The notes below the pieces were generated by a model. The model saw nothing but the letters and a program-made list of their open reading frames with translations, made no database searches and was not told where the DNA came from. The position numbers and the translations under genes are program-made. A stretch of 64,000 nucleotides of DNA from Pusillibacter faecalis (GTDB lineage: Bacteria; Bacillota; Clostridia; Oscillospirales; Oscillospiraceae): NCBI RefSeq assembly GCF_018408705.1, contig NZ_AP023421.1, positions 372,001 to 436,000 on the forward strand, given 5' to 3'. Below, piece after piece: positions 17,752 through 27,161 of the stretch (its first letter is position 1; each line of letters begins with the position of its first letter).

Positions 17752-18756
17752 TTACACATAGCTCCGGCGCAGCCGCGCACGGATCAGTTCCGGGGCCAGA
17801 CCGGCTCCACGGCCCAGCAGCAAAATCCGCAGGTTGGTATACTCCGTCTCCCGGGCTGCCAGATAGCCAATCAGCGGCGCCTCACCAAAGGGCACAAACT
17901 GCGCAGCGGAGAGATAGCCGCTCACCGCGTCGTCACAGAGCTTTTCAAACTCCGTCATGGCACCGCTCTTAAGAATATCCGCGCCAGCAGCGCCGGCCTC
18001 CGCCAGGGTGGTTGGGGCGTACAGCTCCGCAAGACCTGCGCCGCCGTCTGCGCTCACTCTCAAAATGGCTGCTTTGTCCACGTCTCCGCCGTCAAACAGC
18101 ACACCGCGCAGAAAATCTGCATTCTTCCCCATACGGAGCGTCCGCACCAGGGACCTGAGGTTTGCCGCGTCGATTTGAACCTGTACATAGCCCTGGAGAA
18201 ACGCACTACCGGTAGTCTCCGCCGCTTCCAGCATCTCTCGGTAACACCAGCGGTCCAGCGTCATATCGCTCAGCTGGGGGTCTCGCGTGGTATTCAGCAC
18301 CGACCGGGCTTCCTCCGCCGCAGCAGCAAGGCAGGGCGGCAGTTCCTCCATATGCCCGCTCTCCATAGCCGCTTTCAGCTCCGCTACAGGAACCCGGCCC
18401 ATATCCATCAGCATATGCGCGGCATCTGTCCCCATGGCTTCCGCCTTCAACAGGGCCTTTACATTGTGATAATCATATTTCAGCTTGAAAATATCCAGAT
18501 ATCTGGCGTCCGGAATACCGTCGCTCAAATCGGCCAGAGTTGCCTCCCGCACTTGGGAAAGGGCTGCGTCCATGGCCTCCGGCCTGGCCGGGTCCAGCTC
18601 TGGGTAGCCGCACTCCTGAAGAATTTTTACAGCCTCCTCATCTGTGCGGGCCTCCAGCACCTGTTCCATCCGTTCCCGGGTGAGAAGGCTGTTCTCCATG
18701 GCACGGACCCGGGCAGAAACCGCCAGATAATCGGTGTCCTTGATTTTTTTTGTCAA
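17752..18756 (-). CDS. atpC: V-type ATPase subunit C
   Basis: The 334-residue all-helical funnel subunit links the central shaft to the membrane ring. Features are DYLAVSARVRAMENSLL at the start, the YHNVKALLKAE segment and the C-terminal ETEYTNLRILLLGR motif. It is 12 bases after subunit E in the same transcript. Confidence 0.9.
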   Translation of the reverse strand: MTKKIKDTDYLAVSARVRAMENSLLTRERMEQVLEARTDEEAVKILQECGYPELDPARPEAMDAALSQVREATLADLSDGIPDARYLDIFKLKYDYHNVKALLKAEAMGTDAAHMLMDMGRVPVAELKAAMESGHMEELPPCLAAAAEEARSVLNTTRDPQLSDMTLDRWCYREMLEAAETTGSAFLQGYVQVQIDAANLRSLVRTLRMGKNADFLRGVLFDGGDVDKAAILRVSADGGAGLAELYAPTTLAEAGAAGADILKSGAMTEFEKLCDDAVSGYLSAAQFVPFGEAPLIGYLAARETEYTNLRILLLGRGAGLAPELIRARLRRSYV

Positions 18757-18768
18757 GACACTGCCTCC

Positions 18769-19452
18769 TTACCCGAACAGCTTTTTTGCCACCGCTCCCG
18801 CAGTCTCCGCCCTTTGCAGGCGCACTAACGTCTCAAAGGTGCAATTGACCTCCACATTCTGATCCTTCAAAATGAAGCCGCCCCGCATAGGACGGGTCTC
18901 CTCGGAGAGAGAGAGCATCGCGGTTCCCTGGGCGATGGCGCTCACGCCGGCCACCACCTTGCCCAGAATCTCTCCCACCTTGCCGGAGGCCGAAGGCAGG
19001 TCCGGCGCAGCCGCAGCCGCCAGCATCTCGTTGGCCCTGGCCACGGCCGCTTTGCCGATGCGCTCCCGATCCTGGGATGAGAACACAACTTCCTCCCGTC
19101 CCGTGGACGAGGCTTGCACCAGCAGCTTCGCCAGAACCTCTGTGTACTCCTTTTCCGGCAGAGCGCACAGCTTCTCCAGCGCCAGCGCGTAAGCCCGCTC
19201 CACCAGCTCCTGCTTGGTGGCGAGCGCCGTCTTGCGCGCTTCCATCTGGGCGGCGCTGACGAGCCGCTCTTCCCGCTCTGCGGCGGAGCGCTCATTCTTC
19301 GCCCTTAGCTCCGTGGTCTCCACTTGAGCCTGGGCCTCATAGCGTGCAGTAATCTGCGCCGCCTCCTCCCGGGCCTGAGTGAGCACGGCGTTGATTTCCG
19401 CCTGCGCGTCAGACTGGATTCTCTGGGTGATTTTTTCGATTCCGTTCATCAT
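18769..19452 (-). CDS. atpE: V-type ATPase subunit E
   Basis: This 227-residue peripheral-stalk subunit has an Ala/Glu/Arg-rich N-terminal helix (about residues 5-110) that forms a coiled coil with the G/H subunit, followed by a globular domain that binds the head. It starts 20 bases after subunit K. Composition and placement, rather than short motifs, support the call. Confidence 0.88.
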   Translation of the reverse strand: MMNGIEKITQRIQSDAQAEINAVLTQAREEAAQITARYEAQAQVETTELRAKNERSAAEREERLVSAAQMEARKTALATKQELVERAYALALEKLCALPEKEYTEVLAKLLVQASSTGREEVVFSSQDRERIGKAAVARANEMLAAAAAPDLPSASGKVGEILGKVVAGVSAIAQGTAMLSLSEETRPMRGGFILKDQNVEVNCTFETLVRLQRAETAGAVAKKLFG

Positions 19453-19472
19453 GAGCTCCCCTTTCCCCGGGG

Positions 19473-20012
<540 letters not shown>

Positions 20013-20023
20013 CTAAACAGTTG

Positions 20024-21940
20024 TTATTCTGTAATATCCACATACTTCGTGTCCATTGCCAAGGGCCGAAACGGCTTTCCGCCGTCCTCATAGAACTTGT
20101 TGAAGAACTCCAGGCACTGCAGACGCAGGTCATGCACATAGCAGCCCAACAGATTCAGGGCAAAGTTCAGGGCATTGCCCGCCATGGAGATGATGATAAA
20201 GACGATGATGTTTCCCGGAATCGCTCCCAGAGTATTAAATACCTGTGCAATCACACTGCCTGCCAGCATCAACGCCATCAGACGGGAGTAAGAGAGGATA
20301 TCGCCAAAGTACCCGGTGATATGGTTATACAGGGAGGCAAAAATTCCAGTCACTTTTCCAAAGCCCTTTCCTGTAATCAAGGGACCGGCCACTACGAGGA
20401 GGATGCCCAGATACAACACCAGATTGGTGATCCCAAGAGCCGTCAAGCCAATTCCCAGGAACACCACCCACCAAGTGACCTCTTCAAATACCGCGTCCAG
20501 AACTGCGCCGTTTTGCAGCTTTCTCACAAAGCTGATGGCCATGCCTGTGATGATGTGTACCAAGCCCAATGCCATGGAGCCCAGCAGAATCATCAGCGTA
20601 TCGTCCAGTGGCGTGAAAAGCGCCGGCAGCGCAAACTCCTTCCCTGTGGTCAGCAGAACCGCCTGGGTCAAAAAGTCCCCGAAGAAGCCGCCTGTGATGG
20701 CACCCATGATAAAGGTGCTGACACCGCACAAAGTCATGAGACCGAAAAGGTGTCCCATGGTGCCCTTTGGCCGGTATTTCCTGCTGATGAAAAAACCTGC
20801 CAGGAACATCAAAAGCCCATATCCCATGTCCGCCATCATAATCCCGTAAAACAGGATGAAAAAAGGCGCCATCAGTGGGTTGGGGTCCACATTGTTATAG
20901 GCGGGGAGCGAGTACATCTCCGTTACCATGTTCAGCGGTTTGGTCAGCCAGTTGTTTTTCAGACGCACCGGCACATCATGGATTTCCTCCGGCGCAGGGT
21001 CCTCCGCCTCCCAGGCGCAGTCCATGCTCTGCAAAAGCTTTTCTACCTCTCGCAGGCTCTCAGCCGGTGCCCAGCCCTCAAAAAAGAGGATCGTGCCATC
21101 GGTCAGCAGCCGCTCGGCGCTGGCATCCTTCTCCGCCTCAGCCCGCAGCTGATCCAGGTACATCCGCAGGACATCCCTGGACTTGGCATCCTGAACAATG
21201 GCCGCAGCAGCCGCCTCCTGTGCCTTCTTGTTGTCCGCAAGGCTCTGGTCCAGGGCGTCCATGTTCTCCGCGGCTGTGCCCGTGGTTCCCGGAAAAGCGA
21301 CGGCACTGAAATTAAACGGCCGTAAGAGCTCCTGCGCAGTCTCCTCTTCCGCCCGGTGGCAAAGAAGCAGTACATACGTCTGTTGTTTATCCGCAGAAAC
21401 CTCATAGAGTTCTGCCGCAACATCTGCCAGCGCGATCCGCACCGCGCCGATGTCCGTTCCACTGGGGCAAACCATCAGCCGAAACCGGGCATGAGCCGTT
21501 CCCTCCAACTCCAGCGGCATATCCAGCGAAGCCCAAGGTGTCAGGGCCTGCCGCCGCGCGGTGAGTCTTGCCTCGTCCCCCTGCAGGCGGCTGATCTCGC
21601 GCAGCGCCCCGCCAATCTTCTGGCTGACCGCCTTTGCCTGCTCCTTGCCTGTCGGGTCCAGGAATTCCTGTTCTGAGACCTGTCTTCGCTGAATGAACAA
21701 ACCGTCCTTTACCTTTGCGTACTGCTTAATCGCCGCCAGGGCAGTGTGCGCATCCGCGATCTCCGTCCTGGTTTGAGCCAAGGAGGAACTTCCCCGCCGC
21801 AGCAACGCTGACCAGGCTGGGTCAGAGAGATTTGGTTCGCTGATCTCCACACATCCCAGGTGCTGCAAGCCGCCCAGCAGATCTTCCCTACATTCGGCCA
21901 GGGCCATCACACGGAGCTTTTTCATTTTTACAATTGCCAT
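20024..21940 (-). CDS. atpI: V-type ATPase subunit I (a-subunit)
   Basis: The 638-residue stator subunit has a cytosolic N-terminal half (about residues 1-320) and a C-terminal half with about seven to eight membrane helices that form the ion half-channels. Conserved blocks include NPLMAPFFILFYGIMMADMGYG, the GFFGDFLTQ loop and LSYSRLMALMLAGSVIA, which contains the helix arginine facing the ring carboxylate. It begins one base after the G/H subunit stop. Confidence 0.94.
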   Translation of the reverse strand: MAIVKMKKLRVMALAECREDLLGGLQHLGCVEISEPNLSDPAWSALLRRGSSSLAQTRTEIADAHTALAAIKQYAKVKDGLFIQRRQVSEQEFLDPTGKEQAKAVSQKIGGALREISRLQGDEARLTARRQALTPWASLDMPLELEGTAHARFRLMVCPSGTDIGAVRIALADVAAELYEVSADKQQTYVLLLCHRAEEETAQELLRPFNFSAVAFPGTTGTAAENMDALDQSLADNKKAQEAAAAAIVQDAKSRDVLRMYLDQLRAEAEKDASAERLLTDGTILFFEGWAPAESLREVEKLLQSMDCAWEAEDPAPEEIHDVPVRLKNNWLTKPLNMVTEMYSLPAYNNVDPNPLMAPFFILFYGIMMADMGYGLLMFLAGFFISRKYRPKGTMGHLFGLMTLCGVSTFIMGAITGGFFGDFLTQAVLLTTGKEFALPALFTPLDDTLMILLGSMALGLVHIITGMAISFVRKLQNGAVLDAVFEEVTWWVVFLGIGLTALGITNLVLYLGILLVVAGPLITGKGFGKVTGIFASLYNHITGYFGDILSYSRLMALMLAGSVIAQVFNTLGAIPGNIIVFIIISMAGNALNFALNLLGCYVHDLRLQCLEFFNKFYEDGGKPFRPLAMDTKYVDITE

Positions 21941-21941
21941 C

Positions 21942-22256
21942 TCAGTGACTCACAACCCTTCCGACAATAAACTCCGCAGCTTCCTCCAACCGCTGCTCCG
22001 CCGTTTTCCGCAAGGTGTCGGCCTCTTTCTTTGCATTGCGCTGAATCTCCTCCGCTTTTTGTGCAGCGCGGCTTTCTGCCGCTTTCATCAGCGCCTTGCC
22101 CTCCTCCGCCGCCGCGGCACGTGCCTGTACAAATCGTGCCTGCCCGTCTCGTTCAGCATCTGCTTTCACTTTCTGAACCTGCGCATCGGCATTGGCCCGG
22201 AGCTCCCGCATCTGCTGTTCAATTTCCGTGACCTTTTCAATCGCATCTAGAGACAT
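21942..22256 (-). CDS. V-type ATPase G/H-like peripheral stalk subunit
   Basis: About 104 residues that are almost one long Ala/Glu/Lys/Arg-rich helix, typical of the G/H (NtpF) stalk protein that pairs with subunit E. An open frame runs 49 codons further upstream, but the ATG at 22256 has GGTGAG just before it and the upstream part lacks coding character. First gene of the operon. Confidence 0.8.
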   Translation of the reverse strand: MSLDAIEKVTEIEQQMRELRANADAQVQKVKADAERDGQARFVQARAAAAEEGKALMKAAESRAAQKAEEIQRNAKKEADTLRKTAEQRLEEAAEFIVGRVVSH

Positions 22257-22408
22257 TTTGCTCTCACCTTCTCTCCTTATTGAAAACTCCCGCCAGTTCT
22301 CCTTACATGGTTTGCATGCCATTTCATCGGGATTTCCAGCACTCTTCTCATGATAGCGCCCAAAAAGATCTGCTAGTATCTGGTAATCCTGCATGAAATT
22401 CACAATTT

Positions 22409-22437
22409 AGTATAGAACATAATCTTTAAAATTGCAA
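22409..22437 (-). promoter_or_regulatory. Promoter of the V-type ATPase operon
   Basis: Minus strand TTGCAA (22432-22437), a 17-base spacer and TATACT (22409-22414). The untranslated leader would be about 145 bases. Confidence 0.65.
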
Positions 22438-22505
22438 GTGGATTCTGCAACACCTCCCTAAGCCCCGGTCATCGGCATTCCTAGGGTTGTCCTGTATAAA
22501 TCACC

Positions 22506-22545
22506 CTTTCACGGATGATGATAATCTTTCACGGATGATGATAAT
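22506..22545. repeat. Two tandem copies of a 20-bp unit
   Basis: A 20-bp unit (CTTTCACGGATGATGATAAT) occurs twice head to tail without a mismatch. A second short repeat, AATCCCTATTT, follows within 40 bases. No gene lies across it; it marks the degraded region between the V-ATPase and transporter operons. Confidence 0.85.
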
Positions 22546-22614
22546 CCCTATTTCAGGTATAGAGTCAATCCCTATTTACCCGCCACCGAAAAATTTTCTG
22601 CCAATCCATACTTC

Positions 22615-23025
22615 TTAGTTTGAGCCGGACTTCCACCCACCATACGGCTGCCCGTGAATTTTCCATCTACAGAGCGGTAGAGGGAACGAGCTGTCCCGTC
22701 CCCCCATTCGCTTATAGTTCTGCAGTGCGCTGAGCCTTGTGCCAAGATACAGGTTCTCCGCCCGTATCAGCTCTGCCAGAAAGCTCCCACGTTCGTCAGA
22801 GCGTAGTGCCGCCTGCCCCGACGGCAGGAGCAGAGCCATACATTGGCCTTTCGCAGTCCTACTATCTCCCCTGATGGTTCCCACCTGGTTGGGCTTCCTA
22901 ACCATGCAGGTACACGCTTTTTCTGCAATGGCCTTTTGAAGAAGAACAGAGTTTGTGCAGATCAGATCGTCTCCTATGATATGAACATCCAGTATGGCTC
23001 TTGCAGTTTTACTTGCGCCGATCAC
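22615..23025 (-). pseudogene. Degraded enolase C-terminal remnant
   Basis: The open frame of 136 codons contains a stretch close to the enolase C-terminal barrel: VHIIGDDLICTN corresponds to the usual VGDDLFVTN, VRKPNQVGT to the catalytic-lysine segment ILIKxNQIGT, and ALQNYKRM to the VAKYNQL end. The essential SHRSGET loop is replaced by LLPSGQA and the N-terminal two thirds are missing, so it cannot be an active enolase. A shift to another frame near 22705 seems to continue the match poorly. It lies downstream of dppF without its own promoter. A diverged or horizontally acquired fragment is equally possible. Confidence 0.55.
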
Positions 23026-23236
23026 ATAGACCCGCTTTGTTTCTCAGGTCTCATTGCTGCTCACCGATGATCACGTTCCGACTCATACAGGTCATATTCT
23101 GGTAATCCAGATCGCACAGCGGCTCATCAGAATTTCCGGTGCCACGTGCCGGGACTTCCGATCACCAGCATTGAGCAAGCGCTCACTGTTCTGAATCTGC
23201 CTCATCGCTCGCCTCATCTTCCCATCCATCAAAATT
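23026..23236. other. Non-coding stretch with no clear gene
   Basis: Between dppF and the enolase remnant I see short frames of up to about 45 codons starting at AUGs after the dppF stop, but none has a convincing ribosome site or recognised sequence. No strong terminator for the dpp operon was found here. Confidence 0.4.
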
Positions 23237-24193
23237 TCAAACGAATTCTGCGCACCGGCAGCAGGCTACAAAATGGTTGGGCGTCTCCTCTGTCAACTCC
23301 GGCTGGCTTGCGAAACAGCTTTCCTTCGCGTAAATGCAGCGGGGCGCAAAGCGGCACATGGGCGGCGGCTCAATGGGAGAGGTGATCTCCCCCTTGAGCA
23401 GAATGCGCTCCTGCTTTTTCTCCAGCTGTGGACGGGGAATCGCAGACAGCAGTGCCTGGGTGTAGGGGTGGTACTGATGGCGGAACAGCTCCCTGGACTC
23501 CGCCTTTTCCACCATGGTGCCCAGATACATGACTAAAATCTCATCGGAGATGTGCTTCACAACTGACAGATCGTGGGTGATAAAGATGTACGTCAGGTGC
23601 AAGTCCCGCTGCAGATCCTGCATCAGGTTCAGTACCTGCGCCTGAATGGACACGTCCAGCGCGGATACCGGCTCATCACAGACAATAAATTTGGGGTTCA
23701 GTGCCAGTGCCCGGCCGATGCCGATCCGCTGACGGCGGCCGCCGTCCAGTTCATGGGGATAAGCCCCCGCCAGCCTAGAGGCCAATCCTACTGTGTCCAT
23801 GATCTCATGAACGCGCCTGGCATACTCTTCCTTGCTTTTACAAAGCTTATAGATTTCCAATGGTTCCCCGATGATCTGGCTCACCGTCATGCGGGGATTG
23901 ATGGAGGAAAACGGGTCCTGGAACACCATCTGCATATCCCGCCGCAGCTCGTGCAGCTTTGCCTTGGAGGGCTTGGAGATATCCTCGCCCTGGAAGAGGA
24001 TTTTGCCGCCGGTGGCCGGTAGCAGATGTAAAATCACTCGACCCAGCGTGGACTTCCCGCAGCCGGACTCTCCCACCACGCCCAGAGTCTTCCCCTCTTC
24101 CAGTTGAAAGCTCACATTTTCCACCGCGTGCAAAGTGCCGGACTTGGTATGGAAATATTTTTGCAGATGGTTGACCTCTAGTAAAACGCTCAT
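23237..24193 (-). CDS. dppF: Peptide/nickel ABC transporter ATPase (DppF-like)
   Basis: The 318-residue ATPase has Walker A GESGCGKST near residue 44, Walker B FIVCDEPVSALD, the D-loop and the C-terminal Cys-containing oligopeptide motif (CRFAPRCIYAKESC) found only in the DppD/DppF/NikD/NikE group. The signature motif reads LDGGRRQR rather than LSGGQRQR. The ATG at 24193 is supported by AGGAGGAG six bases upstream and overlaps the dppD stop in ATGA form. Last gene of the transporter operon; powers uptake together with DppD. Confidence 0.92.
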   Translation of the reverse strand: MSVLLEVNHLQKYFHTKSGTLHAVENVSFQLEEGKTLGVVGESGCGKSTLGRVILHLLPATGGKILFQGEDISKPSKAKLHELRRDMQMVFQDPFSSINPRMTVSQIIGEPLEIYKLCKSKEEYARRVHEIMDTVGLASRLAGAYPHELDGGRRQRIGIGRALALNPKFIVCDEPVSALDVSIQAQVLNLMQDLQRDLHLTYIFITHDLSVVKHISDEILVMYLGTMVEKAESRELFRHQYHPYTQALLSAIPRPQLEKKQERILLKGEITSPIEPPPMCRFAPRCIYAKESCFASQPELTEETPNHFVACCRCAEFV

Positions 24194-25167
24194 GGTTCTC
24201 CTCCTTCCTGCGCCAGCCAGCACTTGACCTTATGCCCCGGCTCCACCTCCACAACTGGCGGGTTCTCGGTCTTACACTGGTCCGTACAGTTTGGACAGCG
24301 CGGATGGAACTTGCAGCCCCGGGGCAGATCGGAAGGGTCCGGCATCATGCCCTGGATGGTTTTGAGCCGCTCGCTCTCCTCGTCCAGGTCCGGCAGGGAA
24401 TCAAATAGCCCCTGGGTATAAGGGTGGCAGACTCCTCCATACACCTGTGACAAACTCCCCCGTTCCACGATCTCACCGGCATAAATGATGGCGACACTGT
24501 CGCAGACCTCAGCCACCACACCTAAGTCATGAGTAATCAGCAGCATGGCGGTTCCGAACTCCTGTTTGAGCTTGTTCATCAGTTCCAGCACCTGGGCCTG
24601 GATGGTGACGTCCAACGCCGTGGTGGGCTCGTCAGCAATCAGGAGCTTCGGCGTGCAGGCCAGGGCAATGGCAATCATCACCCGCTGCTTCATGCCGCCG
24701 GAGAACTCATGGGGGTACTGGTGGTAGCGCTCGCTGGTAATGCCCACCAGCTCCAGCATCCGCACTGCCCGCTCCACGGCCTCCAGCCGGGAGCACTTGG
24801 CATGCAGGCGCACCACCTCTGCAATTTGCTCGCCTACCGTCATCACCGGGTTCAGCGATGTCATGGGGTCCTGGAAGATCATTGTGATCTCTCCGCCCCG
24901 GATCTTGCGGTACTCCTTTTCTTTTAAACCGCTGATGGTCCTGCCGTCATAGATAATCTCTCCGGAGACCATTCTTCCCGGCGGGTTTGGAATCAACCCC
25001 ATGACGCTCAGGGCCGTGGTAGTCTTGCCGGCACCGGTCTCCCCCACCAGGCCCAGCGTCTCTCCGTAGCCAATTTCCAGGTCAATGCCGTTGACAGCCT
25101 CCACAGTCTCGCCATCCACCACATATTGAACCACCAGGTTTTTGATTTCTAACAGATTCTTTTCCAT
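24190..25167 (-). CDS. dppD: Peptide/nickel ABC transporter ATPase (DppD-like)
   Basis: The 325-residue ATPase has Walker [10 protein letters not shown], signature FSGGMKQRV, Walker [13 protein letters not shown] and the C-terminal [14 protein letters not shown] segment of the oligopeptide subfamily. A much longer open frame extends upstream through dppC, but the true start is the ATG at 25167 ([15 protein letters not shown]), just after the dppC stop at 25185 and a G-rich ribosome site. It forms the heterodimeric motor with the next gene. Confidence 0.93.
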   Translation of the reverse strand: MEKNLLEIKNLVVQYVVDGETVEAVNGIDLEIGYGETLGLVGETGAGKTTTALSVMGLIPNPPGRMVSGEIIYDGRTISGLKEKEYRKIRGGEITMIFQDPMTSLNPVMTVGEQIAEVVRLHAKCSRLEAVERAVRMLELVGITSERYHQYPHEFSGGMKQRVMIAIALACTPKLLIADEPTTALDVTIQAQVLELMNKLKQEFGTAMLLITHDLGVVAEVCDSVAIIYAGEIVERGSLSQVYGGVCHPYTQGLFDSLPDLDEESERLKTIQGMMPDPSDLPRGCKFHPRCPNCTDQCKTENPPVVEVEPGHKVKCWLAQEGGEP

Positions 25168-25184
25168 AAGTTTCCCCCCTGCCC

Positions 25185-26045
25185 TCAGTGTTTCAGCCGC
25201 GGGTCCAGCGCGTCCCGCAGACCGTCTCCCAGCAGATTGAGGGCATACGTCGTGATGATGATGGCTAACCCTGGAATCAGCGACATATACCACTCGCTGT
25301 ACAGATACGCTCTCCCCGCCGAGACCATCAGCCCCCATTCCGGAGTGGGCGGCTGAACCCCCATGCCGAGAAAACTCAGCGACGCGGCCCACAAAATGAG
25401 ATTTACCGCGCCCAGGGTGTACTGCACGATAATCGGTGCAAGGGCGTTTGGCAGGATATGTTTGGTCATGATGCGCAGGTTCCCCGCGCCGATGGAGCGG
25501 GCGGCCTCCACATACTCCTGATCCTTGATGGTCAGCACCTGCGCCCGCACAATCCGGATGAAGGCGGGGGTCGAGGTGATGCACAGAGCCAGCATCATGG
25601 TCTTGATCCCCGTGCCCAGCGCCGCGATGATGCTGATGGCCAGCATGAAGGTGGGAATCCCCATCACAATGTCCGTCAAGCGCATGATCAGATTATCAAG
25701 CCGCTTGTAGAATCCGGCCAGCGCTCCCAACACTGTGCCAATCAGGCAGGCGATAGTGATGCATCCAAAGCCGATCATCAGCGTGTAACGGCTGCCCACC
25801 ATGATGCGGCTCAAAATATCCCGGCCGAAATTGTCCGTGCCCAGCAGGTGCTCCGCGCTGGGAAACTGTTTTGCCTCTGCGGTGGCCTGCGCGGCGTAGT
25901 CATAGGGTGCCAGAACCGTTGCAAAAACTGCCATCAGCAGAACCAAAATCAAAATGACCAGTCCCAGCATGGCCAGCTTGTTCCTCTTGAGCCGGTGAAA
26001 GACATCCCGCCAGGGGCTGCTTTTCTTCCTAGTTGTCTTAGCCAT
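25185..26045 (-). CDS. dppC: Peptide/nickel ABC transporter permease (DppC-like)
   Basis: The 286-residue permease has a cytosolic basic N-terminus (KTTRKKSSPWRDVFHRLKRNK), six predicted helices and the EAA-loop region EAARSIGAGNLRIMTKHILPNALAPI that contacts the ATPases. GTDNFGRDILSR is the typical DppC periplasmic segment. It overlaps dppB by 8 bases. Confidence 0.93.
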   Translation of the reverse strand: MAKTTRKKSSPWRDVFHRLKRNKLAMLGLVILILVLLMAVFATVLAPYDYAAQATAEAKQFPSAEHLLGTDNFGRDILSRIMVGSRYTLMIGFGCITIACLIGTVLGALAGFYKRLDNLIMRLTDIVMGIPTFMLAISIIAALGTGIKTMMLALCITSTPAFIRIVRAQVLTIKDQEYVEAARSIGAGNLRIMTKHILPNALAPIIVQYTLGAVNLILWAASLSFLGMGVQPPTPEWGLMVSAGRAYLYSEWYMSLIPGLAIIITTYALNLLGDGLRDALDPRLKH

Positions 26046-27021
26046 GCTGCGCAGCCTCCTTTTGCGAAAACTTCACACCCTTTTTCCGGCCATACTGCGC
26101 CTTGATACGCGGGTCCACGAAACAATAGATGATATCTGTAAGCAGGTTGATGATCACACAGTTGATGGCGATGAACAGCACCACCCCCTGTACGGCGGGA
26201 TAATCCTTGTAATTAACAGAATCCACCACGTATTTACCGAGCCCTGGCAGGGCAAATACACTCTCTACCAGCACAGACCCAGCTAAAAATCCGCAGATCT
26301 GGATGCCAATGGTGGTAATAATCGGCACCAGGGCATTGCGGAAGGCGTGGCTTATGACGATTTTGAATTCCGACTGGCCCTTGGCCTTGGCTGTACGGAT
26401 ATAATCCTGGCGGATAACCTCCAGCATGCTCGAGCGGGTCATACGCATGATAAATGCGCCGCATTGCAGCCCCAGAGTCACCACTGGCAGCACCCAGCAG
26501 GCCAGGGTGTGGCTCCCTGTCGCCGGCAGCAGGTTCAGTTTGACAGAGAACACCAATACCAGCATCATGGCAATCCAGAATGAGGGCGCGGACACGCCAA
26601 AAAGCGAGATAAACGTTCCGATTTTATCCAGGAGAGAGTACTGCCTGACAGCGGAGATGATGCCGACGATGACACCCACCACAATCCCCAGCGCGATGCT
26701 GCCAAAGGTCAGCTTCAAGGTCGTAGGGTAGCGCGCCAAAATTTCATCCATCACCGGACGCTTGGAGCGATAGGAGTCCCCCAGGTCGCCGTGGAGCAGG
26801 TCCAGCAGGTAATTCCCCAGGCGCACTAGGTATGGATCGTCTAATCCCAGCTCCTCCCGAATTTCCGCCTGGGCCTCCGGTGTCACATTTTCGCCCAGGA
26901 TCGAGATGGTGGGGTCGCCCCCGCCCACGTACATCAGTGTAAAGACAATCACGACGATCCCCAGCAGTACCGGAATCATCAGCAGAATTCGTTTCAATAT
27001 GTATCGCAGCATGCTTTTCAC
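26038..27021 (-). CDS. dppB: Peptide/nickel ABC transporter permease (DppB-like)
   Basis: The 327-residue permease with six helices has the DppB N-terminus (LRYILKRILLMIPVLLGI) and the EAA segment RTAKAKGQSEFKIVISHAFRNALVPI. An extracellular domain of about 60 residues follows helix 1. It is preceded by a strong intercistronic hairpin that may lower its expression relative to the binding protein. Confidence 0.93.
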   Translation of the reverse strand: MKSMLRYILKRILLMIPVLLGIVVIVFTLMYVGGGDPTISILGENVTPEAQAEIREELGLDDPYLVRLGNYLLDLLHGDLGDSYRSKRPVMDEILARYPTTLKLTFGSIALGIVVGVIVGIISAVRQYSLLDKIGTFISLFGVSAPSFWIAMMLVLVFSVKLNLLPATGSHTLACWVLPVVTLGLQCGAFIMRMTRSSMLEVIRQDYIRTAKAKGQSEFKIVISHAFRNALVPIITTIGIQICGFLAGSVLVESVFALPGLGKYVVDSVNYKDYPAVQGVVLFIAINCVIINLLTDIIYCFVDPRIKAQYGRKKGVKFSQKEAAQHG

Positions 27022-27092
27022 CTCTTAGCTCTCAAACTGGCAGAGCTCCGCGCCCTCTCCGGTATGCACTACTTCATGTGCCCCGGATACGC

Positions 27093-27120
27093 CCTGTGCG
27101 GGCCAAAGGGCCCGCACAGG
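27093..27120 (-). promoter_or_regulatory. Intercistronic hairpin between dppA and dppB
   Basis: A perfect 12-bp stem CCTGTGCGGGCC with a 4-base loop lies in the 140-base gap after the binding-protein gene. There is no T run, so it is more likely an mRNA-stabilising or attenuating element that favours the binding protein than a full terminator. Confidence 0.6.
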
Positions 27121-27161
27121 CACAGCAAATGATGTCCGGACAGCGAAGTCTCGCGTGCATC

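Noticed and set aside
20021..21325. Plus-strand frame of 434 codons
   Set aside because: Antisense to V-ATPase subunit I; long frames opposite GC-rich genes are expected here.
24190..25584. Longer dppD start giving 464 residues
   Set aside because: The extra 139 codons lie inside dppC in another frame and read as His/Gly-rich shadow sequence; the ATG at 25167 gives the normal family N-terminus.
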